Source: an uncultured Candidatus Peregrinibacteria bacterium (lineage in GTDB: Bacteria; Patescibacteriota; Gracilibacteria; UBA1369). From it: a DNA stretch of 38,905 nucleotides. The number at the start of each line of letters is the position of its first letter. The stretch's first letter is position 1. Under the pieces are notes generated by a model that saw only the letters and a list, made by a program, of their open reading frames with translations, was not told the DNA's origin and did not search any database. This document shows, piece by piece, positions 16,254-23,312 of this stretch. A program made the position numbers and the translations under genes. The stretch lies in contig CALMAI010000041.1 in NCBI GenBank assembly GCA_937858825.1, positions 1 to 38,905 on the forward strand. Reading direction: 5' to 3'.

Positions 16254-16328
16254 GGTCCCATCGTCTAGTGGTTAGGACATCAGGTTTTCATCCTGAAAAC
16301 GGGGGTTCGATCCCCCCTGGGACTACCA
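16254..16328 (+). tRNA. tRNA-Glu (anticodon UUC)
   Basis: 75 bases including an encoded CCA. Acceptor stem GGTCCCA / TGGGACT (one G-U pair at the end), D-arm GTCTAGTGGTTAGGAC, anticodon stem TCAGG / CCTGA around loop TTTTCAT (anticodon TTC), variable loop AAAC, T-arm GGGGG-TTCGATC-CCCCC, discriminator A. All stems close. It has its own promoter and terminator. Confidence 0.96.
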
Positions 16329-16335
16329 ACTCAAA

Positions 16336-16360
16336 CGGATTACTTCAATCCGCTTTTTTT
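16336..16360 (+). terminator. Rho-independent terminator of tRNA-Glu
   Basis: CGGATT (16336-16341), loop ACTTC, AATCCG (16347-16352), C and seven T. It faces the end of the minus-strand gene at 16375. On that strand the hairpin is followed by only three T, so it ends mainly the tRNA transcript. Confidence 0.85.
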
Positions 16361-16374
16361 AAACCTTTTTAAAA

Positions 16375-16755
16375 CTACGAACTCAGAAACTGTTCCTGAA
16401 TCAGGCCCGGAACATTTCCAAAATCCGGAATCATTGTCTTCACATTCGACAACAAAGACGAAAAATACTCATTCATCTGAGAAAACTGATTTGTGAGAAG
16501 ACCAAAAGTCGACTCAACATTTGTGCGGATATCAGTAACTTGCGTAGTGAGGTTATTGATCGATGTTGTCATCTGCCAGTAAATATAAGCCAAAAGGATC
16601 AAAACAATCACGAACGGCAAAACCTTCAAAGCCATATCGAGCAAATCCCGATGCTTCTGCTGTTTATTGGTTCGTAACTGAAGATCATAAATCTTCTGCA
16701 GAAGCTCATTCTGCTTGCGAAGCTCTTGTACCAGTTCTGATGTTTCGTTTGGCAT
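16375..16755 (-). CDS. Coiled-coil protein with one membrane helix, 126 aa
   Basis: No family recognised. An N-terminal coiled coil (SELVQELRKQNELLQKIYDL) and a basic stretch are followed by one membrane helix at about 45-63 (VLPFVIVLILLAYIYWQM). A polar helical region of about 60 residues follows (TTQVTDIRTNVESTFG). It starts 12 bases after the mutY stop, so it is the last gene of a three-gene minus-strand operon. Nothing links it functionally to DNA repair. Confidence 0.75.
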   Translation of the reverse strand: MPNETSELVQELRKQNELLQKIYDLQLRTNKQQKHRDLLDMALKVLPFVIVLILLAYIYWQMTTSINNLTTQVTDIRTNVESTFGLLTNQFSQMNEYFSSLLSNVKTMIPDFGNVPGLIQEQFLSS

Positions 16756-16767
16756 ACGCGGATTATA

Positions 16768-17826
16768 TCATACTCGCCACATCCCCTTCTTTTCGCGCAA
16801 AATTGGGAACAAAACCTTATTCCCTTCCAAAAAATCATACTGCTCAAACTCATCCGCTGTTATCCAGTCAATCTCTTCAGATGCCAATGGCTGCGGATCG
16901 CCCAACAAAAGCGAACACCGGTGAAACGTCGCATCATAAACATTTCCACCAAATTCAACCTCCAATCGGTGAAAAGGCGGTCGCACAGAAACCTCAACGC
17001 CTAACTCCTCCATCATCTCACGCTTTAACGCCGCCCTCCTATCCTCTCCAGACTCCACTTTTCCACCAGGAAACTCCCACTTTCCACCATTACTATCCCA
17101 AAGACGTCGCCGCGCGATCAAAACCTTCCCTTCATGAATAAGCAGGCCGGCAACCACGGCTATCGCATTCTTTGAAACCTTTTTAATCGGCTTTCTTCTT
17201 CGAACCTCAATACCTTTGCAACTCTCATGATGAAATGGGCAAGATTCCCCAGCCTTTAATGCCGTTCCAACATCCATCAATGCATGGTGAAAAGCCGCCC
17301 CATTCCCATCAGAAATATGTCTCTCCAAAAATGCTTTTTTTTCGGATCGATTCAAATCTTCCCAAACCTTCCTATAAACATGACCAAAAACCTGCTCCAC
17401 ATTTGTATCGATCGCTGCAATATCCTGCCCAAAAGCAAAATCACAGATCGCACCGGCTGTATAATCGCCTATTCCGGGCAACTTCACCAAAACGTCAAAC
17501 TCTCGCGGGAAAACTCCATCCAACTCATTCAAAATACCCTTGGCCGCGCCATGTAACCCCCGCGCCCGCCGATAATAGCCAAGACCACGCCACTGCTCCA
17601 AAACATCTTCCCAATCAGCATTAGCCAGACTTGAAGCATCGGGAAACCGCTCCAAAAAACGCCGATAGTAATCGCGAACGCGCTCTACCTGCGTCTGTTG
17701 AAGCATCACTTCAGATATCCAAATCCTATAAGGATCATTCGTGTTCCGCCAAGGCAAATCCCGCCCATGTTCGGCGTACCACTGCAACAATTTCCCTTCA
17801 AAATCTTTGTAAAAAGATGTGGTCAT
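16768..17826 (-). CDS. mutY: MutY-type adenine glycosylase with C-terminal Nudix hydrolase domain
   Basis: 352 aa from the ATG at 17826; a TTG one codon earlier is less likely. MutY removes adenine mispaired with 8-oxoguanine. The glycosylase half has the catalytic glutamate E39 (WISEVMLQQTQVERV), the helix-hairpin-helix LVKLPGIGDYTAGAI and the catalytic aspartate D140 (AAIDTNVEQVF). The iron-sulfur loop is incomplete: MDVGTALKAGESCPFHHESC keeps only two cysteines (196, 203) of the usual four. The C-terminal domain has a full Nudix box, G255-x5-E...REMMEELGV (255-277), which ordinary MutY C-terminal domains have lost. It could therefore also hydrolyse 8-oxo-dGTP like MutT. It lies five bases after the 75-aa gene. 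Confidence 0.93.
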   Translation of the reverse strand: MTTSFYKDFEGKLLQWYAEHGRDLPWRNTNDPYRIWISEVMLQQTQVERVRDYYRRFLERFPDASSLANADWEDVLEQWRGLGYYRRARGLHGAAKGILNELDGVFPREFDVLVKLPGIGDYTAGAICDFAFGQDIAAIDTNVEQVFGHVYRKVWEDLNRSEKKAFLERHISDGNGAAFHHALMDVGTALKAGESCPFHHESCKGIEVRRRKPIKKVSKNAIAVVAGLLIHEGKVLIARRRLWDSNGGKWEFPGGKVESGEDRRAALKREMMEELGVEVSVRPPFHRLEVEFGGNVYDATFHRCSLLLGDPQPLASEEIDWITADEFEQYDFLEGNKVLFPILREKKGMWRV

Positions 17827-17831
17827 CAAAA

Positions 17832-18059
17832 CTAAAACCCATTCAAAGCCGCTCTCATCGCTTTTTCTGCCAGCTCCTCATCAGTAAGCTCTTCTTCAAA
17901 AGAAATCACATTTTCCACTCTTTTTGTCGTATCCAGCTGGCAAAGATCAATACCATGCGCTGCCGCCGCCACACCCCGTTCAGAAGCCCGAGCCTCTTCT
18001 GCCCTCAACTCAACATCCTCAACTCTCTCAGTAGCCTGTTCAAAAAGTGATGATTTCAT
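17832..18059 (-). CDS. Small acidic hypothetical protein, 75 aa
   Basis: Starts MKSSLFEQATERVEDVELRA and ends ISFEEELTDEELAEKAMRAA plus LNGF. It is highly acidic, helical and soluble, with a single cysteine. No family recognised. ATG 18059 is chosen because upstream in-frame ATGs fall at or before the predicted -10 element (18093-18088). The mutY gene begins five bases after its stop, so translation is probably coupled. It is the first gene of the mutY operon. Confidence 0.68.
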   Translation of the reverse strand: MKSSLFEQATERVEDVELRAEEARASERGVAAAAHGIDLCQLDTTKRVENVISFEEELTDEELAEKAMRAALNGF

Positions 18060-18087
18060 AAAACTTTTATTAAAAATAAAGGAGAGC

Positions 18088-18115
18088 ATACTATCAAAAA
18101 AAACTCTACCGTCAA
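18088..18115 (-). promoter_or_regulatory. Promoter of the mutY operon
   Basis: Read on the minus strand: TTGACG (18115-18110), 16-base spacer, TAGTAT (18093-18088). Predicted start near 18081, 22 bases before the ATG at 18059. Confidence 0.65.
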
Positions 18116-18147
18116 TCTCACAACTCATCCAGTCTTTTTTTAAGAGA

Positions 18148-18177
18148 CTTACATTTATAAGCGTTTTAAGCTATAAT
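18148..18177 (+). promoter_or_regulatory. Promoter of the 18199 gene
   Basis: CTTACA (18148-18153), 18-base spacer, perfect TATAAT (18172-18177). Predicted start near 18184 gives a 15-base leader. It is divergent from the mutY operon promoter, about 30 bases away. Confidence 0.6.
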
Positions 18178-18198
18178 ATAAGGATTTCATCAATTGGT

Positions 18199-18756
18199 AT
18201 GAGTCCAGCAAAAAAAGAAAAAATCAAAATCAACAAGCCTAACGGCCCAAAAGTCGGCATCTGGCTGGACAGCTACGATGACATTTTTTCAAATTTCGAT
18301 CCCCGTATCTACACACTCCGAACCGTCTCGGAAGATTTCCTGGAACAAGCCAAAAACATCACCTCTGACAGAACAGCAACCGCCTACGACATAAAGCTAC
18401 TTATCCCGGAGAATAAGCGAAACCTCACCACCGAAAAAATCATCACCGAGCACCTAAAAACATACTTTAAGAATCAGACCGAAGCAGTAAAAAACCAGAA
18501 AAAGAAAGTACTGACCCGGGGAATCATCACCGCCCTGATTGGAATAACCCTCATGTTTGTGGCAACCGTTCTGGCCTACCTGGACACACGGACTTATCCT
18601 GAAACTGTCATGCTCGTTTTCTTTGAACCAACCGGATGGTTTTCTGCCTGGTATGGTCTGGATATGATCTTCTACACCGCTCAGGAACACAACAAAGAGC
18701 TGGAGTTCTACCAAAAAATGTCCGACTCGAAAATCACCTTCGACAAGTACGCCTAA
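18199..18756 (+). CDS. Hypothetical membrane protein, 185 aa
   Basis: A soluble N-terminal domain (residues 15-80) includes GIWLDSYDDIFSNFDPRIYT and YDIKLLIPENKRN, a wording I have seen in conserved uncharacterised bacterial proteins. Two hydrophobic segments follow, at about 110-130 (IITALIGITLMFVATVLAYL) and 136-158 (VMLVFFEPTGWFSAWYGLDM). A polar helical C-terminus ends in TFDKYA. Both soluble ends probably face the cytoplasm. It has its own promoter and converges on rarA with a seven-base gap. Function unknown. Confidence 0.78.
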   Translation: MSPAKKEKIKINKPNGPKVGIWLDSYDDIFSNFDPRIYTLRTVSEDFLEQAKNITSDRTATAYDIKLLIPENKRNLTTEKIITEHLKTYFKNQTEAVKNQKKKVLTRGIITALIGITLMFVATVLAYLDTRTYPETVMLVFFEPTGWFSAWYGLDMIFYTAQEHNKELEFYQKMSDSKITFDKYA

Positions 18757-18763
18757 AGGTTCC

Positions 18764-20065
18764 CTATTTCATACCTTGCCGCAAAGCTGCCAGGCGCTCT
18801 TTGATCCTGGCCTCAATTCCACGATCAGTCGGTTCGTAGTAGACAGTGCCCTCAAGTTCATCCGGCAAATGCTGCTGTTCCACCTGCGCATTTTCATGAT
18901 TATGCGCGTACTGATATCCCTTTCCGTACCCCCAATCTTTCATCAACTTGGTTGGCGCGTTGCGAATATGGAGTGGAACCTCTAAGTTTCCCATTTTTTT
19001 AATGTCCGATTGAGCAGCTTTCACGCCCTTATACAAAGCGTTACTCTTGGGAGCCATACTGCAATACACCACAGCCTGCCCCAAATTCACGTCACACTCC
19101 GGCATCCCATTAAAATGGCATGCCTGCTGCGCCGCCACACAAACAGACAAAGCATTCGGATCCGCCATCCCAATATCTTCTGAAGCAAAACGGATCAAGC
19201 GCCGCGCTATATAAAGCGGATCCTCCCCACCTTCCAACATTCGCATCATCCAGTAGAGCGCCCCATCAGGATCGCTATCCCGCATACTCTTATGGAGCGC
19301 CGAAATAATATTGTAGTGCTCCTCCCCTTTTTTATCGTACCTCAGATTCTTCCGCTGCAACACTTTCTGAATATCCTCATACGTCACTTTCTCCTTCTTC
19401 ACCAGTTTCGCCACCACCTCAAACGTATTCAAAAGTGACCGAGCATCACCATTGGCATACTGGATTAAAAAATCTTTTCCTTTCTCATCCAGACTCATCT
19501 TCCTCTCAAGTTTCTCCGCCACCTTCTTCACCGCCCGATCCAAAATTCCACCAAGCGCCTCATCATCCAGACTCTTAAAAACAAAAACCTGCGACCGCGA
19601 CAACAGCGCCGAATTCACCTCAAAAGAAGGATTCTCCGTCGTGGCTCCAATCAGCGTAATCGTCCCATCCTCCACATGCGGCAACAGCGCATCCTGCTGC
19701 GACTTATTAAAACGATGGATCTCATCCACAAACAAAACCGTTTTCGCACCCATCTCCTTCTTGGACTTCGCCCGCTCCACCACTTTCCGCAATTCCGGAA
19801 CACCACTCGTCACCGCACTCACCTGTTCAAACTCGGCCTGCGTTGCACCAGCAATAATCTTGGCCAACGTGGTCTTCCCCGTTCCCGGCGGCCCGTAAAA
19901 AATCATCGAAGAAATATTGTCCTCCGCAATTAATTGCCGCAAAAGTTTCTGCTCCCCCACAATCTCTTCCTGCCCAAAAAATTCGTCCAAACTGGCAGGC
20001 CGCAGCGCATGAGCCAGCGGTTCATTCCAGACATTGTCACCAGATTGTTGAAACAGATTGGTCAT
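18764..20065 (-). CDS. rarA: Replication-associated recombination protein A (RarA/MgsA AAA+ ATPase)
   Basis: 433 aa. A AAA+ ATPase acting at stalled replication forks, related to clamp loaders. The start MTNLFQQSGDNVWNEPLAHA is chosen over longer readings because the family begins there with ALRPASLDEFFGQEE. Walker A is FYGPPGTGKTTLAKI, Walker B VLFVDEIHRFNKSQQD, sensor 1 LIGATTENPSFEVN, and the arginine finger lies in LLSRSQVF. The C-terminal tetramerisation region includes DPDGALYWMMRMLEGGEDP and SEDIGMADP, both typical of RarA. It stands alone on the minus strand and is divergent from the HAD gene. Confidence 0.96.
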   Translation of the reverse strand: MTNLFQQSGDNVWNEPLAHALRPASLDEFFGQEEIVGEQKLLRQLIAEDNISSMIFYGPPGTGKTTLAKIIAGATQAEFEQVSAVTSGVPELRKVVERAKSKKEMGAKTVLFVDEIHRFNKSQQDALLPHVEDGTITLIGATTENPSFEVNSALLSRSQVFVFKSLDDEALGGILDRAVKKVAEKLERKMSLDEKGKDFLIQYANGDARSLLNTFEVVAKLVKKEKVTYEDIQKVLQRKNLRYDKKGEEHYNIISALHKSMRDSDPDGALYWMMRMLEGGEDPLYIARRLIRFASEDIGMADPNALSVCVAAQQACHFNGMPECDVNLGQAVVYCSMAPKSNALYKGVKAAQSDIKKMGNLEVPLHIRNAPTKLMKDWGYGKGYQYAHNHENAQVEQQHLPDELEGTVYYEPTDRGIEARIKERLAALRQGMK

Positions 20066-20076
20066 TGGATTAGTAT
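20048..20076 (+). promoter_or_regulatory. Promoter of the HAD gene, overlapping the rarA start
   Basis: TTGAAA (20048-20053), 17-base spacer, TAGTAT (20071-20076). The -35 lies inside the first codons of rarA on the other strand. Predicted start near 20083 gives a 26-base leader. Confidence 0.6.
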
Positions 20077-20108
20077 GATGCCTTGAACCATTGCAATCTG
20101 CAAACAAA

Positions 20109-20999
20109 ATGCCAGAAATCAAAGAGATCATTTGGGATGCCGACAACACCATCTGGAACTGGGTCCGTTATGCGGCAAAGGCGTATCCAGTCATGGCCGA
20201 AGAGATTGCCCGTCAGACCGGAAAATCGGTTGAAGCCGTGGAACAGGGCATGAAAAATTACTATACCCGCACCAGAACCATTGAAAGTCCCTGGCTCATT
20301 CAGGATCTTCAACGTCAGGGCTTTTTTCAAGATCTTGGTTGGGATCAAAATCGGATCGACCAGCTCCGTGATAACGTCCACGCCGTTTTCAAATCCACCC
20401 GCACCAAACACTTCCGCATGTATCGGGGAATTGGAAAAATTCTACAAACAACCAGAAAACATAACATTCTCAATCACATTGTCACCGATGCTCCTGCCCA
20501 ACAAGCTCGCCTCCGATTAAAAAGATCCAAGCTTCACAAATACATCACCGATGTATACGCCCTCAAATTCCACGACAAACACAACGAAGCACCCGATCAT
20601 ATTAAGGCCAAAGAGGCTGCCGGCGAATACAATGTTCCTTTCAATGTTTATGAACTCGATGCGGAAAAACCGGACACCCGATTGGAAAAAATCATCCACG
20701 CCATTGAAGAAACCCATGGAAATCTATCGGATTATATTCGCGACCATGTAGCCATTATTGGCGACAATCCCAAAAAAGATATGGAACTTGCCCGCAAATA
20801 TGGATGTCTTGGTATCCAGGCCGATTGGGGAAAACCAACCCCAGAAGAGCTGGCTATTCTGAGACGATTCGCGCCAGAAAAAGTTGTCCGCAAAAACACC
20901 AGCATCTGGACGCCTGACCAGGAAGCCTCATCAAACATTGTTTCCATTGAAAATCACATTCAGGAAAAAGTTCTCGCAGAACTCCAACTTACGGCATAG
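20109..20999 (+). CDS. HAD-superfamily hydrolase
   Basis: 296 aa. Motif I is IIWDADNTIWNW: nucleophile D10 and acid/base D12, with the WDxDNTIW wording close to MDP-1-type magnesium-dependent phosphatases. Motif II is probably the threonine in IVTDAPAQQA, and motif III/IV reads VAIIGDNPKKDMELARKYGC. A helical cap of about 80 residues lies between motifs I and II, and a longer insert after it. It is probably a cytoplasmic phosphatase; the substrate is unknown. ATG 20109 is preferred over a TTG at 20091. It converges with the next gene with a 12-base gap. Confidence 0.88.
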   Translation: MPEIKEIIWDADNTIWNWVRYAAKAYPVMAEEIARQTGKSVEAVEQGMKNYYTRTRTIESPWLIQDLQRQGFFQDLGWDQNRIDQLRDNVHAVFKSTRTKHFRMYRGIGKILQTTRKHNILNHIVTDAPAQQARLRLKRSKLHKYITDVYALKFHDKHNEAPDHIKAKEAAGEYNVPFNVYELDAEKPDTRLEKIIHAIEETHGNLSDYIRDHVAIIGDNPKKDMELARKYGCLGIQADWGKPTPEELAILRRFAPEKVVRKNTSIWTPDQEASSNIVSIENHIQEKVLAELQLTA

Positions 21000-21011
21000 A
21001 TCTGCAAAACA

Positions 21012-21737
21012 TTACGAGCGATCCATAAGACGCTTTTTCACTGCTTCCATCCGTTCAAAAATCTGAACCACAATATCTTCAGTCAAAGTTCCTTCACGAA
21101 AATGAAGATTCAACTCCTCCGCAAGATCATCGAAAGCCTGAATAAACTCTGGTGGCATCGTTTTAAAAACCTCAGGTTCATCTTGGAAGCGCTCAGAAAA
21201 AGGCATTATAAGTCGATCATCAAGACCTTCGAAAAAATCCAGAATATGCTCATCCACACCCAACTGCCGAACCTTTTTCCGCTGTTCAACCATGGCCTTT
21301 GCAACAGAGTAAAAAGCGCTCATTTCATTCACATATGTTGTTGCCGCAACTTCAGGCGCCATGATTTCAATAAACTTATCCATGCTAAGTTGCTCCAGAC
21401 GTTCTTTTAAACGCTTAACATCCACTTCGGTCAACAACCCCTGCTGAAAAAGAGCAGAAAACTCCTCTGAAATTGCACGAGTCGCAGCAAGGAAAGCAGG
21501 CGGCTGAGCCTCTATTAGTTCAGGTGAATCGGCATAAAACTCTTCAAACGAACAAACAGCTTGCTCCCGTCCAAGCTCTTCAAGAATATTTCTAATATCT
21601 TCATGAAACCCTTCAGCATCAAGAACACCGTTCTCTATATGCGATTGAGCAATAAAAAGAATTCCGCCAATCTCATGAAGATATTCGGCTCGCGCTCTCT
21701 CCGGCGTTAGGTCTGTATTCTTATATTCGAACATCAT
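21012..21737 (-). CDS. Hypothetical all-helical protein, 241 aa
   Basis: No family recognised. Starts MMFEYKNTDLTPERARAEYL and is acidic, soluble and helical throughout. Two segments look like internal repeats: PELIEAQPPAFLAATRAISE and PEVFKTMPPEFIQAFDDLAE. Both are followed by similar text, EFSALFQQGLLTEVDVKRLK and ELNLHFREGTLTEDIVVQIF, about 110 residues apart. The protein is therefore a tandem duplication of one helical unit. The predicted promoter ends so close to the ATG that the message may be leaderless. The first two codons are both ATG, and either may be used. Confidence 0.75.
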   Translation of the reverse strand: MMFEYKNTDLTPERARAEYLHEIGGILFIAQSHIENGVLDAEGFHEDIRNILEELGREQAVCSFEEFYADSPELIEAQPPAFLAATRAISEEFSALFQQGLLTEVDVKRLKERLEQLSMDKFIEIMAPEVAATTYVNEMSAFYSVAKAMVEQRKKVRQLGVDEHILDFFEGLDDRLIMPFSERFQDEPEVFKTMPPEFIQAFDDLAEELNLHFREGTLTEDIVVQIFERMEAVKKRLMDRS

Positions 21738-21742
21738 AGTAT

Positions 21743-21770
21743 ATAATAACATGATTTGACAATAATGCAA
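21743..21770 (-). promoter_or_regulatory. Promoter of the 21737 gene, possibly leaderless
   Basis: On the minus strand TTGCAT (21770-21765), 16-base spacer, TATTAT (21748-21743). Start of transcription would fall at about 21736, on the start codon itself. Confidence 0.5.
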
Positions 21771-21826
21771 TAGGAGATGAAAAGCCTGAGCGATGAGAAT
21801 AACCAACCAAGTCCCCACATACTCCC

Positions 21827-21855
21827 TTGCGAATAGAGCCCAATTTGCGTACTCT
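21827..21855 (+). promoter_or_regulatory. Candidate promoter of the sod operon
   Basis: TTGCGA (21827-21832), 17-base spacer, TACTCT (21850-21855). Predicted start near 21862, 24 bases before the sod ATG. The -10 is weaker than others here. Confidence 0.45.
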
Positions 21856-21885
21856 GTTGCTGACTAATCTGTAACTTGAAGAACT

Positions 21886-22473
21886 ATGGCTTACGAAGCA
21901 AAACCACTTCCATTTAACAAGCAGTTGATTGGAATCTCTGAAAAAGCGATCCAAATTCACCATGACAAACTCTACACAGGATACGTTAACAAACGGAATG
22001 AGATCGAAGAAAAACTGCAAACAGTAGACCGGGCTTCTGCCAACGCAACCTACTCTGACTACGGAGAACTTAAACGTGAAGAGTCTTTCGCGGCAAATGG
22101 CGTCGTCCTTCATGAATACTATTTCAGTGTTTTGGGAGGAGAGGGACAACCAAGCGGAGATCTAATTGCAGCGATTGAAGCAAATTTTGGGTCATATGAT
22201 AAATGGCTTGAAGACTTTAAGGCAGCCGGCATGGTGGCCCGTGGATGGGTAGTTCTTGCTTACGATTTCAACACCGGAAAACTCCACAACTACCTCTGCG
22301 ACGCGCACAACCACGGAGGAATCTGGGGAGCAATGCCAATCGTTGTCCTCGACATGTATGAACATGCCTACTTCATCGACTACGGATCTGACCGAAAAAC
22401 ATACATCGAGGACTATATGAAAAACCTTAACTGGGAAAAAGCGAATGAACTATTCGCCAACGTTAAAAAATAA
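21886..22473 (+). CDS. sod: Superoxide dismutase, Fe/Mn family
   Basis: 195 aa. Converts superoxide to hydrogen peroxide and oxygen in the cytoplasm. Metal ligands by alignment of motifs: H25 (QIHHDKLYTGYVN), H76 (GVVLHEYYF), D156 and H160 (VVLDMYEHAYFIDYG). The second-sphere residue that is Gln in the E. coli enzymes is H143 here (HNHGGIWG). The residue two before the ligand Asp, which influences metal choice in the family, is V154 rather than Gly or Thr. The enzyme therefore belongs to a divergent branch, and iron or manganese use cannot be called. It leads a run of four same-strand genes. Confidence 0.94.
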   Translation: MAYEAKPLPFNKQLIGISEKAIQIHHDKLYTGYVNKRNEIEEKLQTVDRASANATYSDYGELKREESFAANGVVLHEYYFSVLGGEGQPSGDLIAAIEANFGSYDKWLEDFKAAGMVARGWVVLAYDFNTGKLHNYLCDAHNHGGIWGAMPIVVLDMYEHAYFIDYGSDRKTYIEDYMKNLNWEKANELFANVKK

Positions 22474-22491
22474 TTCTTTTCTCTGCAACGC

Positions 22492-23016
22492 ATGAATCAT
22501 CACAACCAAAGTGGAAACCAAAATTTCCAACACCACGACGAAGGACGTCACGATCCCAACAAAGATCACAAAGATAAATCACCAAAGAAAAACATCGTCG
22601 ACATCGACGCCGAAATGATTTACCAGGAAAAACACTGGCAGCCATTGAGCGAACTCCGCCCGGATCTGGTTGACAGTTTTAAGGAAGGAACATCTCCTCT
22701 CACACAAATGCTCGAAGACCAAACCTGTGAAGGAGTCCTTCACATTAAAGGATCATTTTTCGAAGCACACAAACAAGAGATCATGGGATCAATCCGCCAC
22801 AGCGATGACATGGCCCGCGAACGCGACCCAATGAACCGCGTGGTGAACATTGTCCGACTCGACGAAATGGACATTGGTGTATTCACCAGCAAAAATCAGC
22901 TGGCAGTAACACTTGGCAAAAAACTCGATAGCGCGTATAAAGGTGGAGACCTGAACATCACATGGTCGAAAGGTGACCGCGAAGTTGAGGTTGTCTGGAC
23001 CAAAGACCTTGATTAG
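22492..23016 (+). CDS. Hypothetical protein with His/Asp-rich N-terminus, 174 aa
   Basis: No family recognised. The first 30 residues (MNHHNQSGNQNFQHHDEGRH and on) carry seven histidines plus many Asp and Asn and are probably disordered. Residues 35-174 look like one compact alpha/beta domain (QTCEGVLHIKGSFFEAHKQE, NRVVNIVRLDEMDIGVFTSK, DREVEVVWTKDLD). It has no signal peptide. It lies 18 bases after sod and 18 bases before the ferredoxin gene, which suggests one operon. Metal binding by the histidine tail is inference from composition and neighbours. Confidence 0.75.
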   Translation: MNHHNQSGNQNFQHHDEGRHDPNKDHKDKSPKKNIVDIDAEMIYQEKHWQPLSELRPDLVDSFKEGTSPLTQMLEDQTCEGVLHIKGSFFEAHKQEIMGSIRHSDDMARERDPMNRVVNIVRLDEMDIGVFTSKNQLAVTLGKKLDSAYKGGDLNITWSKGDREVEVVWTKDLD

Positions 23017-23034
23017 TACGAACCCCATCTAGAA

Positions 23035-23256
23035 ATGAAAATTAAGATCGATCGTGACCTCTGTATTGGCGCTGCCCCATGTGTGGCCATCGCTCCCGAA
23101 GTATTTGAGCTGGATGAAGAAGGTAAAGCTATTGTTCTTGATCCCAAAGGAGCCGATGATGAAACCATTAAACTTGGTGCCGAAGCCTGCCCAACTCTGG
23201 CAGTAATCCTCTTCGACGAAGAAAGCGGTGACCAAATCTTTCCAAAGGTGGCATAA
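23035..23256 (+). CDS. Ferredoxin with three cysteines, probable single cluster
   Basis: 73 aa, acidic. The cluster motif reads C10-IGAAP-C16 near the N-terminus and C52-P in EACPTLAVILF. The position that holds the second cysteine of a [4Fe-4S] site (CxxC) is A13, leaving three cysteines. By known family behaviour such proteins carry a [3Fe-4S] cluster or a [4Fe-4S] with a non-cysteine ligand. It is a small cytoplasmic electron carrier; partner unknown. Located in the sod cluster. Confidence 0.9.
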   Translation: MKIKIDRDLCIGAAPCVAIAPEVFELDEEGKAIVLDPKGADDETIKLGAEACPTLAVILFDEESGDQIFPKVA

Positions 23257-23312
23257 AATTTGCGGCAGAACATATTTTCATATAAGCTACTCTCTTGTTA
23301 GCTTTTTCGTCT

